The notes: a model not told the origin generated them from the sequence alone. Numbered from the stretch's first letter, positions 21,068 through 31,985 are shown. The stretch is DNA of 64,000 nucleotides from Petrolisthes cinctipes (GCA_033782935.1 JAWQEG010000509.1:1277001-1341000); one strand, 5' to 3'. Numbers and translations: made by a program.

Positions 21068-21670
21068 TGTATTATGCAAACCGCAGGACCATGCAGATTC
21101 CAGGACGAGAGAGAAAAAGCGATTATAGCGACACCTGTCGGTGCGCAAGTAAAACAGGAGTGTTCAATATTATTAAATATGCATTTTTAATACATTTCAG
21201 CTAATTAATTTAATTATTTAATTTATTTAATTATTATTGATTTTCAGGAAAAAAACGGCTCTTTTATCAAATTAATTACTATAAATGACTAATATAAATA
21301 AAAAATAAACATTTTAAAGTTAAATAGCATTATGTTTTGTAATTAAAAATAAATTTTAATTAATTAATTTAATTGTTTTTAATATTTTATTCTTTAAAAA
21401 CGGCTTTTCTTACCAAATTAATTTATGTTTATTTTTTATTTATATTAGTCATTTATAGTAATTAATTTGATAAAAAGAGACGTTTTTTTCCTAAAAATCA
21501 ATAATAATTAAATTAATTAAATAATTAAATTAATTAGCTGAAATGTATCAAAAATGCATATTTAATAATATTGAACACTCCTGTTTTACTTGCGCACCGA
21601 CAGGTGTCGCTATAATCGCTTTTTCTCTCTCGTCCTGGAATCTGCATGGTCCTGCGTTTTGCATAATACA
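21068..21670. mobile_element. 603-bp near-perfect palindromic foldback element
   Basis: Left arm (about 21068-21312) and right arm (about 21425-21670) are inverted copies over roughly 245 bases with only a handful of differences, separated by about 110 bases. CCGG flanks both sides (21064-21067 and 21671-21674) and may be the target duplication. The sequence on either side rejoins to match the right subterminal region of the host transposon, confirming that this is an insertion. No coding capacity; arms are GC-moderate outside and extremely A/T-rich near the loop. Confidence 0.9.
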
Positions 21671-21816
21671 CCGGCACATTTAAAACACCTAGTGGAATTG
21701 TGTTTTTCACATCCCTCTATTTCATTAGGATATTTTTGGGTCAAATGTCCCTTAAGGTGAATATTTGCTTATAAAACCCCTTTTATTTTCAGGCAGCCAC
21801 TATCAGAAACACTTAA

Positions 21817-24341
21817 ATGGAGCCAACTGGAAGCAGTGATGTCCCCGGAGTCAGAAGATGTATTCTTCACGTTTCTGGGAAAAGGACTGTGAAGAAAGAT
21901 TGTTGTGACATTTTGCCCATTGATAAAAAAAACTGGTGTGTTGTGCAGGCTGCAGCCCAAAACAGGCGTGAAAAACCTCAAGTTTGCAAAGTCAGTGTAT
22001 TATGATGTAGTTGTCAGTTTGCCACAACGTCCTACTGAGACAGATGGCTATCACATGGCCTGCTATCAGAAATTCACAGCTGTGAGTTCCACAACTATTT
22101 TTTCTGAGGATAGGAAATCTGACACTAGCGATAGGAGTGTGCCGCATCTCCGCTCTTCTACAAGAGCAGATGACAATGCCAAATCTACTTCATCTGCAAT
22201 AATCCCCGCTACTTGCTTATTCTGTAATTTGCACAGGAAAAACTGGATTTGCTGAACATGGATGCACTCATTCTGGGCTCAGAGAGATCCTCAACAATGG
22301 TTGCTTCACTGTGAGGAGAACAGAACATGACTTCAGCAGAATTCCTATTGAATTGGCATTAGAGCAGACAATCAATGCTGATGCTGCATCTCGCCTGAGA
22401 GGAATCACCTCATTCACCAATGATTACTCTGCAAGACTGCGATGAATTATCACAAAAGCTACAAGAGCATCCTTTATCACTCAACTTCAAGAAATGACCG
22501 GGCTTATCACAAAAGATGTCACACTAGAACTGCGTCCAAGACGAATTCAACAAGACAATGAAGACCTACAGAAGATCATCAACCACATTTGCAACACAAA
22601 CAATCCATTTGATAAAAACCATGCTCCAGAGACACTATCCAACATCACCACTGGAAAGGGTGCCAGTGAAGAAATTCAACAAAGTCTCCTTGGAGTACCA
22701 ACAAAAGGGAAAGCCAGGCACAAGGAATTCATAGAATCGTGTGAAAAAGACTCCCTGAACTTCGAAAGACCTATCAAGAAGGAAAAGCTGAAAACATTTG
22801 ATGAATCTGCAACCAATCGTCGAGCCAGGAACAATGTAGTTGCAGTCTCAAAGGGGCACGTGATCTGATGGGTCGTCTCCTTGTTCTTGCTACCAATAGG
22901 AAACTTGACATGGACATGCGGCATGTCCTCCGTTACCCACTAACCCCAGTAACTCTGACCATGGCTAGCCCAGATGAAGTGATGGCAAAGACTAACAAGA
23001 GTGCTTTGTTTGAAATTTTGGAAAACAGTGTGAAAGACCATGACAGGCCAGTGGAAGTAAGTGCTCATATCATAGATGGGCAGTTTCTACTTCACAGCTT
23101 GCCAACAAGTTTGCCCCCAACTTACGGAGGACTAGCCAGGAGTATTCTTATCCAGATTCTTAGAAGTTCAGCCAAATCCATTCACATTGTCTTTGATGAC
23201 TATCCACAACCATCAATAAAGGACACTGAACGGGACAGAAGGGGAGCTGACAACAGAACATTTGTCATCACTGGGCCAGAGCAGCGACGAGTGCCATGAG
23301 ATATGAATGATGCCCTAAACTCCAGGTCATTCAAAAAACAACTTCCTCAGTTTCTTGCCAGTGAATGGCAGGACGTCTCCTATGCAGAAATTATAAAGCA
23401 CAAGGAAGTCATCCTAGATGTTCCAGGGTATTGCTACCGATTCAAGGTAGAAGAGGGTGTGATCCAACGCAGCACAGTAGAAAGCTTAAGCAATGACCAC
23501 GAAGAGGCTGACACAAAGATCTGCCTTCATGCAATATTTAAAGACTGTTCCAATAGCGACATTGTGGTCAGGGCATCCGATACAGATGTTGCAGTGATAT
23601 TATTGTACCATTGCAATAAGTTTCAGTCACGACTCTGGATGGATATTGGAACTGCTGCAAAGAACAACCGGCTGTTTGACTGCAATTGTTCAGGAGCTTG
23701 GACCAGATCTTTGTGAAGCATTACCAGCCTCTCATTCCTTCACTGGATCGGGCTACACCTTGTCTTTCATATGAAAGGGTAAAGTTAGGCCATTCAAAAT
23801 ACTTGAAAAACGACCAGACTACCAGAATGCTTTCACAGTTATGGCACGAGATACACAAGTTTCTGATGCCACGAAAACAACCCTCTTGAACTTTACAGCC
23901 AATGTTTATGGAACTAAGCTAAACGCCAGCCTTAACAACTGTAGATATCAGAAGTTCATGCAGGCTTATGGACCTAAGAGATATGGAAAAAATCTGTTTT
24001 CCAGTTTGAGGGGTATTGATGCTAGTGGACTCCCACCATGTGAAGATGAGGTCAGTACCCACATAAAGCGAGCAGCATTTGTTGCCAACTTGTGGGCCAG
24101 TGCAGATCAGAGTCACATAGAGCAGCATCCGACAGAAGAAAATGGCTGGCAGTTAGTTGATGGCCAGTACAAACCTGTATGGGTTGATGGAGAGCAACTC
24201 CCAGAAACTCTCATCCCAGAGGAAGAGGAACTACATGAAATAGAGAAAGAGGCAGAATATGACATGGAGATTGCATCATCTGATGAAGAGGACAGTTCGG
24301 GCGATGATGATGAAGAGGATAGATCAGGTGATTATGAATAA
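21817..24341 (+). pseudogene. Academ-like transposon protein with XPG/PIN-like nuclease region
   Basis: Broken plus-strand frames form one long protein. Early Cys-containing blocks (YHMACYQKFTAV; ATCLFCNLHRK) suggest zinc binding. A central region at 22494-23299 includes AHIIDGQFLLHSLP and SIHIVFDDYPQPSIK. Then comes SNDHEEADTKICLHA followed by VVRASDTDVAVILL (23303-23716), acidic patches like those of XPG/FEN-type PIN nucleases. A frameshift leads to ALPASHSFTGSGYTLSF, where related proteins have GCDY-type metal-binding residues, here GSGY. The C-terminus (23841-24341) ends in an Asp/Glu-rich tail. At least five frameshifts or stops. The family is common in animal genomes as uncharacterised proteins; biochemical function is inferred only. 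Confidence 0.6.
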
Positions 24342-24546
24342 AACCAGAGTTATCAAACAAACAAGAAGCACACAACGATAGAAATTTTTTCTCTGATTCA
24401 CTCATAAGCAAATGAATGTAATTTAGGATTTTTTACATATCCAGTATACAGTGACTTCATATTTTCATAAATACTTTTTTAAGCAATCAGAAAGTTGATG
24501 GTTATTAAACTGACGGAAACAAAGTTGTTTATGTGGCCCTTTATCC

Positions 24547-24900
24547 CATTCTTAAAATAGTTTTGCACCAAATTTGTCTTTTAGGAATTAACCATTCTTG
24601 ATCAGTGAGTTGTAAAGCACAATTCCACTAGGTTTCATTCATGTACTTGAAATGTGCTGGTAGTAGCACCAACTTTAGGCCATTCTTTAATGGGTTTTGC
24701 ACCAAATTTGTCGCTTAAGAACTACGAATTCTCAATCAGTGAGGTGTGAAGAACGTTATCATTAAGTTTGATTGATGTACTCAACATGTGATTTAAATTG
24801 CACAATAGCGCCATCTTTAGGTCGTTCTTTAGTGGACTTAGCACCAAATTCACAACTTAAGAACGCCATATCCCTAATCAGACTGTAAAACCAAAACTTT
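24547..24900. repeat. Subterminal degenerate repeat, ~134-142-bp period
   Basis: The phrase (T/A)GCACCAAATTTGTC, followed by TTAAGAA and an ATCAGTGA-like block, recurs at 24565, 24699 and 24841. The same words occur inverted near the left end. Such repeated subterminal motifs are typical binding sites for large DNA-transposon transposases. Confidence 0.7.
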
Positions 24901-25098
24901 TGGCACCAGTCTGGTTGATGTACTCCAAAATGTAATTTAAACTGATTTTGGGGGGCAGTTCAAGGAGCTCCCCTTACCAAACTCACCAACTGGACAACTT
25001 AAAAATCACCGATGAGTGGTCTGTAATGGACTCTGAATGGATTCCAACACTCAAACCTTTTGTACTCAAGATGTAATTTAAATTTCCGTCAGCTCCAG

Positions 25099-26073
25099 GT
25101 CTAATACCATTGCGTGCATGCTGGCGCGCGATGTAGTGAATTTTTCGCGAGCAAAGCGATTGAATTAGATTCCGTTGTGGTGTATTATTTTTCTGGAATT
25201 ATCTGGCAACATTCAGCGTCGCGGGACGGAAAATATATATGGCATTTTAACATAACATGAGACGTGATCTTCAAAATACATAAAGGAAATATGATTTTGA
25301 AGTGGCATGAGTACCCTAATCAGTAGCATTTGAGGAAAATGTCTATTATTTTGCACAGCCAGTCACAGCCAACTCAACAGGGTGGTACTGGACTGAAGAA
25401 GAGATGTTCCTCTTCCTGTGACTACAGTTATTCCATGCTAATATCAGCCTGACATGTTACGAAAATTGTTGATTGAAATACTGGACACCAAATTGTGGGT
25501 AGAGTAACCTGGAAATATTATTGAAGAATGTGCCGCATTTTTATACCTCTTGATTTGAATTCCATTATTCCCTTTATTTATGATGAAATGAAAGGGCACC
25601 AATGCATTTTGACCATGCTTGACCCTCTAATAACTTAATTTAAAAGGCTCCACACACTGTTGTCTGTCAAAGTTAAGTCCCAGTAGTCTGCCTTGGTTAG
25701 AATTTAGTAATTTGCCCAGGTTAGGTCCCAGTAGTTTGGTCAAGTCCAGCTCAGCTAGCTTGGGTCAGCTCTGGCTGATTCTAGAACAGAAAAGTATTAA
25801 ATGATTTATGGATTATTTACCAATATTAAATATTTTATGGATTGTTTACCAATATGAAATATTTTATGGATTGTTTACTAATATTACCCATCAAACTTCA
25901 AACTTCAAGTAGAACATGGAATTATTTGATGTGTACATTTTACTTTGGTCATCTTTTTCTATTTCCTTTAAGCCACAGTATTTTAATACAGTAGTGTTTC
26001 TATTGCCTCTATTATATATTGTTGAATGACCTTACGAATATATTCTGTCTACAGCTGTTACTTTCAATTACAG
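25099..26073. other. Intergenic stretch with short tandem repeats
   Basis: No gene seen. Contains a 29-bp tandem repeat (TTTATGGATTGTTTACCAAT…, starts at 25805, 25834 and 25863). It also contains degenerate copies of a GTTAGGTCCC(A/G)GTAGTTTG unit at about 25670-25735, which recurs at 30409-30475. Confidence 0.6.
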
Positions 26074-26758
26074 GTTTAAGTGTCCTTTCTGCCCTTTGCA
26101 GTCCAATAAAAGGGCATTTGTTATTGCTTATCAGCATTTTAGACACCCTGGTTTAGTACAACGGCATGAAGGTATAAATAGTGTCTAGTAGTTTTGTGTA
26201 TATAGTACTGGTATTATATAACTCTATATTGCAATCTGTTCAATGAAATGGTTGTGCATAATCATTTTTTACATCATTTACAGCTGTTGAAGTACTGTGC
26301 CGTAGCTGTAAAGCATTATGTAATGAGACTACAAAAGTTTGAAGTAACTGGGCTTCCTTCTCTCATGTCTAAAGTAATAGTGCAATTTTCTAATTACTTT
26401 AATGCCAGTATAACTCTAACATGGTGCTGATGATGGACCACTTGGAACTGGCACATCATTGTTGACCATCATTTTAAGAATAGATAGGTATTTACAGCAT
26501 TATACAAGTAATTCTCAGCAATTAACATGTACTTTTTCTGTCCATTATAATAAGAAATTGCTTGTGCATTCATTTGGATGATATATTATCATGGACAAAA
26601 ATGGTTATCCAATTACATATTTAAAGAGTGAGTGATAGTGCGTGTACCTCCTCCAGACACAACTGATGATAACCCTGTCGATGAGCCAGTCACTATCGAG
26701 GTGGAATATGCTATACCGGTACTAGAAGTCAGTAAAGATGATGTCCGAAGCTTGCAAT
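26074..26758 (+). CDS. Candidate three-exon segment of an unrecognised Cys-rich gene
   Basis: Proposed exons are 26074-26171 (acceptor TTTCAATTACAG, donor GAAG|GTATAA), 26284-26319 (acceptor TTTACAG, donor T|GTAATG) and 26657-26758 (acceptor CCTCCTCCAG, donor AAT|GTATGT). Both internal junctions are phase-matched (each splits a codon 1+2) and no stop occurs in the joined frame. The peptide includes FKCPFCPLQSNKRAFV and AYQHFRHPGLVQRH, a C2H2-like finger pattern, then VLCRSCKAL, then an acidic stretch with DDNPVDEPVTIEVEY. I do not recognise the gene; no flanking exons were found. Exon 2 is only 36 bases, and its alternative reading runs to a stop (ETTKV-stop). Treat as a hypothesis. Confidence 0.35.
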
Positions 26759-27365
26759 GTATGTACCGGTATGGTGTTACTTTCCTTTTAAACGTTCTAC
26801 TTAATTAAAATATGACTTTGGTGTATGGGCTTGTGTTTCTGAAGAGGAACTAAACATTTTGTTTTGGTTTATAATGCATGTTCTTCTCCATTTTTGTGGG
26901 GACATAATACAGTGCACATAAATAATTTGGCTTGTTGTCATTTCTTTGTTTCACCATTATTAGAGAGTACACTGCTTCAGACCTACCTATACTTACAAAT
27001 TGACAATTGAAGCCCCTCACCTCCACTACCAGCTGATATATATCCATAGTTGCCTTTTCCAATTATACAACAGTATCATCCATGGCCCATATAATCCCAC
27101 TGATGGGTGTAATGGCATGAGCCTGGGTTACAGTAGCATGATCGTTGTAACAGACTCGTAAAATTTACTCCTGCTTAATTAACCTCAAACTTGTACCTAT
27201 TCTACAAGGCTAAATCCTGGTTTAACTACAAATATATACAGGTAATCTTTTCCTTATATCACCATCCAGAGTATTATTGCTATAAAAAAACAACAAAGAA
27301 ATTTAAACACTAATATCTTTTTACAATGTCTTCTGCAGCTTCACAGCACCAACAGAGTGAAGATA
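26759..27365. other. Intergenic or intronic stretch, no feature seen
   Basis: AT-rich, no further exon with good splice sites and coding look recognised. Confidence 0.4.
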
Positions 27366-27369
27366 CTTT

Positions 27370-27494
27370 TAGTTTTTCAACTACCACTCTTTTCTTTCTA
27401 CTTCCTTCCTTCTTGCTGTCTCGCCTCTCTATCACCGTTTTCTGGCGCTATATGACCTCGCTGTTGCGGCGCCTAATATCAATCAATCAATTAA
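27370..27494 (+). mobile_element. Short retroposon tail (ATCA-ended), plus copy
   Basis: Pyrimidine-rich start, then CTCTCTATCACCGTTTTCTG, GACCTCGCTGTTGCGGCGCC and TAATATCAATCAATCAAT, ending in an ATCA run. A diverged copy in opposite orientation lies at 28006-28123. The simple-repeat tail suggests a LINE 3' end or a SINE derived from it. Confidence 0.65.
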
Positions 27495-28005
27495 CCTCTA
27501 CATATTGAGAACTAAAATGTGATCAACAACATAATCTCAGCCGCAGTTTTTCGAATCATATAATTGGACTATAAGTGATAAGGGAGAAAGGCCTATGTCA
27601 TTAAAACTTTTTAAGATCGAATGAGAAGGTTAAAAATATGAGAAAGAAAAGATAAACGGTAAGAAAGAAGGGAAGGGCAAGCGAGAGAGGGATAAGACAG
27701 TAGGGATGATGTGTAAGGTTGCCAGTTACTTGAGAAATACTGTAATATAATAGCCTATGCATAAAATTAGACCAAGTTTATTGAAAACGTCATATAGCGG
27801 CGCCTATTTAAGTTTAACATCGATTATTTTTAAGGAAATGCATATTTAGAAGAAAAAAATCCTGGTAAATAGCTTAATGAATTTGTTGACAAATATGATT
27901 GTTAAAAAAGTTAGAAAATTAAACCGTCTTCTGCCGAAAAAGAAAACAAAACAGCTGGGCTTGGGAGAAGGTGATAAATAGGGTGGACTACAAGCACGAG
28001 GAATT

Positions 28006-28123
28006 GGATTGATATTAGGTGGCGCAACAGCGAGGTCATTTAGCACCAGGAAAAGGTGATAGAGAGGTGTGACAGCAAGCAAGAATGAAATAGGAAGAAA
28101 GGAGGGACAGTTGAAGAAATATA
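28006..28123 (-). mobile_element. Short retroposon tail, minus copy
   Basis: Reverse complement of the 27370-27494 copy at roughly 75-80% by eye. It includes CTCTCTATCACCTTTTCCTG and GACCTCGCTGTTGCGCCACC, ending in TAATATCAATCC. The pair makes an inverted repeat with about 510 bases between. Confidence 0.65.
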
Positions 28124-28699
28124 AGCTAGTGGCGGGGGCCGAAGGGGCGCCCAAACCCTTAAAGTATTGCCCACATCATTACAGGCAATACTCCCCTACG
28201 GGGCAAGCACGAGGGATAAAAGGAATACAGGGATAGCTGTCTAATATCCAAAGGATAATATATATTCAGTAGTCTATCCCACTACGATGGTGAACAAAAG
28301 ACAGTGCCTTTATTTAAAGGACATAATGTAACAGATATTCTAATTATATTTGTTTGTTATTACTTTTCAACTAATCACCTTCATTTGTCGTACCCTCTTC
28401 CCCCTCACCCTCGCCTCAAATCATCACATTTCTTCTCTCCTATATCCACCTACGTTAATGCAGTATGCACTTCTTTAAACGAGGATTCTTCAAACTACGG
28501 GTCCCGAATTCCTCCAAACTGGGTCGCAGGCTCACAAAAATAAATACATGAATAAAATAGAATAATAATGTTCGTGACAATAAAATAAATATGAAGTTCA
28601 TACATGAATCCACCTAACATATTTTTATAATCGAATATTCATATATTTAATTATCAATAAAACAAAATCATTGCACGAATATTAGCCTTCTTGAGAGAG

Positions 28700-28741
<42 letters not shown>

Positions 28742-29092
28742 GTAGGTGAGGCAGTGTTTATAATTCTGGTTAGAATTCCTTTTAATCATAAATATTACGT
28801 TTCAGTTTCTGGCCTTGTATTTTCTTTGGTTGATAATTCTGATCATTTGTAAAAGATCTTTCTGTATGGGTCGCGAGAATGATGTCATAGTAAAAACTGA
28901 GTCACGACTGAAAAAGTTTAAAGAACCCTGCTTTATACTATTGGTGATTCGATACCGTTCACAGTGTATGCTTCATTCATTCCTCCTGACACACGTCTCT
29001 CTACCTGATCATTCGTTACCCTCCTATATAGCTCCGCCCACATTTCTCTCCTCCTCTCCCACTAACATCCCCCCTCCCTCCACCTGCAACTG
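28124..29092. other. Intergenic stretch with a GA microsatellite
   Basis: A GA repeat of about 20 units lies at 28696-28735. A C/T-rich region precedes the Harbinger gene's 3' end (about 28970-29090). No gene recognised. Confidence 0.6.
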
Positions 29093-31214
29093 TTACCAGA
29101 TCCGACGAGGCCCAAACCAAGTCGCTGATGGATGGGGTGTGGACCATTGATCTGTCCGGAGCTGTACATTAGAATGACGACTCTTAATGCAAATTATTAC
29201 AATTGTGATTTCTTTTTTCTGCTGCCCTCTGGTAAGGATTTTCATGGGACACTCTAGACCAGGTGGTTCACCAGAAGCCTCAGACACTTCAGGCAAGGGG
29301 AATCGATCAGGGAACATACTAGCTATGTTGTGAATTACGCAACATGCAACGATAATTGATGTCACATTGTTTATGTCAACCTCCAGATGTTTCAGGCATC
29401 GATACCTACCCTTCAATAGACCAAAAGCATTTTCTATTACGACTCTAGACTTTAATAATTTGTTATTGGATATGGACTGTTTATTTGTTAGGTGCCCAAG
29501 ATCTTTGAATGGAATCATTAAACTTATTTCTAATTTAAATCCTGAGTCACCAGCTAAATGCAACTCATGCCTGGGAAAAGAATCATTAGGTGGATTTCTA
29601 AAAGCAGAACTTAACTTGTGGGAGAGGTCTAAACATCGCTGATCATGAATACTTCCAGGACATCCTGTTGATATATGAGTAAATTTCTTGTTTGCATCAC
29701 ACACTGCGAGCAACACGACACTGTGGGTCATTGTACGATCTAAGTAATCTTTCTGCTGCTTTTCTGGGGCCTGAAGTTTTTTATGAGTTGCATCTATAGC
29801 TCCAACAATAGTAGGAAATCTTGCAATTTCATAAAATTCTGTTTCAGTTTCATCAACATTTGATGGCCAACTAATTATCTGATCTGTTAATTGGCATATT
29901 AAAAGAATAGTTGCATAGAACACACGATGCACAGCACTGATTGTCCTTTGAACCTGAACTGCAGTTTCCCGAAATATTGTCTTGTTTCCTAAAAACCATA
30001 ATGTTAACGATAATCTTTTGATGGCAGGAATCTCTTCTTTGCCATGGACTCTGGATGGAGCATCATATTTCGTTATCTTCTCCAGCAAATAGTGAAATGC
30101 ATACTTTGTAACACGAAGATGCTGGAAGAATATTCTTTCATCCATGGCCAATAAGTCTCCAGGAAATGAACGATCACTTTCTTCATGTGTTCTGCAACAC
30201 AGGAGCAAAACACTATTAGCACAGTAGTCTATACATCACTCCGGTGGTACTGTAGTGCAAACAACTGTAAAAGCGGATGTTCTGGCCAACCCAAGATCTG
30301 ATTTATTACAGGTATAATTACAGAAGTACTGCGTTCTTGGCTAGGGCCGCGCCAGGCCCGGCTAGGTCCCGGGAATTTTCCCTGGTCACTTTATGATAGT
30401 TTACATCGGTTATATCCCGGTAGTTTGCCCAGGTTAGGTCCCGGTAGTTTGCCCAGGTAAGATCCCGGTAGTCTTCTGTGGTCTAGGTTAGGTTAGGTCA
30501 GACTAATTTCCAAATTATGTTTGTAAAACGGGGCATCTCCGAGAGAAACATCATAGATGAAAAGTGTCTTAGAATGGTCCAAAATAGTAGGTAATGATAC
30601 TAAAATATACAATATATTGAACTCAGTACTTCTGTAAATTTACCTTATTACATGGTATGTGAAACATCATGGTACAAATGATCTTGGAAGTTGATTCTGG
30701 TGCAAAAACCTGTCACCTAAAAAGATGGTTACGTTTGTGACTGAAAGTGCATTGAATGAAAGTTATGCAGAGTAGAGATATATCTATTGCATTACTGTAT
30801 GTTAAAAATATTCTTATTCACACTTGTTTTGTAATTTAAGGTGAAAAATTTATCCACAATGCAACTTCTATTCTAATTAATTTCATGTGAAACACCCCGA
30901 TTTCCATCATTCAATTTATGCAGAGGGAAATCATTTCTCTCGATGCAGTCCATCATTCAGAAAAAAGAACTAATAAAATAGCTGGATGCCCTGAGGTTGA
31001 AGCTGGATTACAGATGACAGTGGAAAAATGTTATGGTTCAGCGTGAAGGCCTTTTCTAGTATCAAACAACTTTTCCTTACCGTGACATATCTGCGAAGCC
31101 CATAACTACACTACCAACATGTGCAGGTAGGGAATCACTAGATTCATCATCGAATTCTGCGAGTGCCGCGCACAATACTGGGAAAAACTGCTCTGCTGGG
31201 TCTTGTGATGTCAT
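29093..31214 (-). CDS. HARBI1-like PIF/Harbinger nuclease, two exons
   Basis: Exon 1 is 31214-31081 (ATG to CG|GTAAGG); exon 2 is 30191-29093 (acceptor CCTGTGTTGCAG, stop at 29093-29095). The 889-bp intron splits an Arg codon 2+1 and the frame continues (…GFADMS-R-THEESDRS). The spliced product is about 410 residues. N-terminal acidic segment, then a helix-turn-helix-like region (NKTIFRETAVQVQRTISAVH), then the DDE_Tnp_4 core: D178 in VGAIDATH, CPGSIHD, D260 in AGDSGF and E298 in VVIENAFGLLKGRY. All three catalytic residues are present and no stop interrupts. In PIF/Harbinger elements this nuclease acts with a Myb-like partner, not seen here. No terminal repeats found, so it could be an active element's gene or a domesticated one. 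The last about 40 residues look atypical. Confidence 0.85.
30409..30510. repeat. 24-bp degenerate tandem repeat in the Harbinger intron
   Basis: About three copies of GGTTAGGTCCCGGTAGTTTG plus CCCA, followed by GGTTAGGTTAGGTCAG. A diverged version occurs at about 25670-25740. Lies inside the HARBI1-like intron. Confidence 0.75.
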
Positions 31215-31241
31215 CTTCAATGTTTACAAACAAAGGAACAT

Positions 31242-31325
31242 CAACCCGGGTTGGTGGTCGGCGTGTTCTATTTATACCATACAACCCGGGTTTTTCGAAG
31301 CAACACAGGTTGCCAACCCGGGTTG
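31242..31325. promoter_or_regulatory. Three AACCCGGGTT palindromes upstream of the HARBI1-like ATG
   Basis: The 10-bp palindrome AACCCGGGTT occurs at 31243-31252, 31283-31292 and 31315-31324, each preceded by C, so two are 12-bp CAACCCGGGTTG palindromes. They lie 28-110 bases upstream of the ATG at 31214. A dyad of this kind fits a dimeric DNA-binding protein, or the transposase's own subterminal sites. Around them, TTCTATTTATACCATACAACCCGGGTT-like and inverted TTCTATTTAAGCCAC-like phrases form an imperfect inverted pair. Confidence 0.6.
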
Positions 31326-31329
31326 ATCG

Positions 31330-31985
31330 AGTGGCTTAAATAGAAGACGCATATTAATATGGCCGACAGATAATTAGAATTGGCTTAATTAGTGCATGCA
31401 ACTTGCAATCAGTGCCAAATAAACAAAAATTATGATGTAATAAGATGTTGTAGTATTATTTAAGGAGGTATAGGCTGCTTGGATAATTTTTGTACATATT
31501 ATTATGGAAGACAAAATTTAAAGGATTATTTATATGTAATCAAACTTGCAATTTTTTACCAGTAGCCTACTTACAATTTTCTACCAGTGTTTACACTGCT
31601 GCAGAGGTCATAATTATTAAATGTAAATAATATTTATTATTAAAGAAAAATGTGGTTACTCAGTTAATTGATTCTTTACCTAACATATACCTAACCATGC
31701 AATTTCGGTGAAATTTCAACATGTGAGGGTTGGTATAATATCCATCAAGTTTTCAGTAATAATAAAGAGTGTCCAATTTTTGTTGTTGTTTTTCCCTCCA
31801 CCTAAACTCGAGATATGAGGTTGGGTACCTATATAATAATTGTAATGATTTTATTTGGAGATCAGTTGGCCTTCTCTGTGGTTATTTTAAATCTTGCCAA
31901 AGTGTATTCCTAAGGAATACTAACCCTTTTATTGCTTTCCTATGATATGACGATTCCGTCAAATGATAATTTTTCGGCTATTATT
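31330..31985. other. AT-rich intergenic stretch, no gene seen
   Basis: No domain or notable repeat recognised. Confidence 0.5.

Larger units (their letters stand above)
20972..25098 (+). mobile_element. Large Academ-like DNA transposon remnant
   Basis: Inverted ends: 20974-21030 (CTGGAGCTGACGGAAATTTA…GTGTTGGAAT) and 25041-25096 are complementary with only a few mismatches. Further inverted matches (AATGGCCTAAAGTTGG at about 21041-21056 and its complement at about 24674-24690) lie inside. Between them is a decayed coding region (21817-24341). A 603-bp palindrome was inserted in the left subterminal region. Naming it Academ-like is inference from the encoded XPG/PIN-like nuclease motifs; a clear 3-4 bp target duplication could not be identified, and the exact outer ends are uncertain by about 10 bases. 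Confidence 0.6.

Noticed and set aside
26850..27062. Minus-strand 70-codon ORF near the candidate exons.
   Set aside because: No motif, no splice context and no similarity that I can recognise.
30181..30208. Treating the first residues MLLCCR of the long frame as the Harbinger N-terminus.
   Set aside because: That stretch is the pyrimidine-rich splice acceptor (CCTGTGTTGCAG); there is no ATG there, and exon 1 at 31214-31081 joins in phase.
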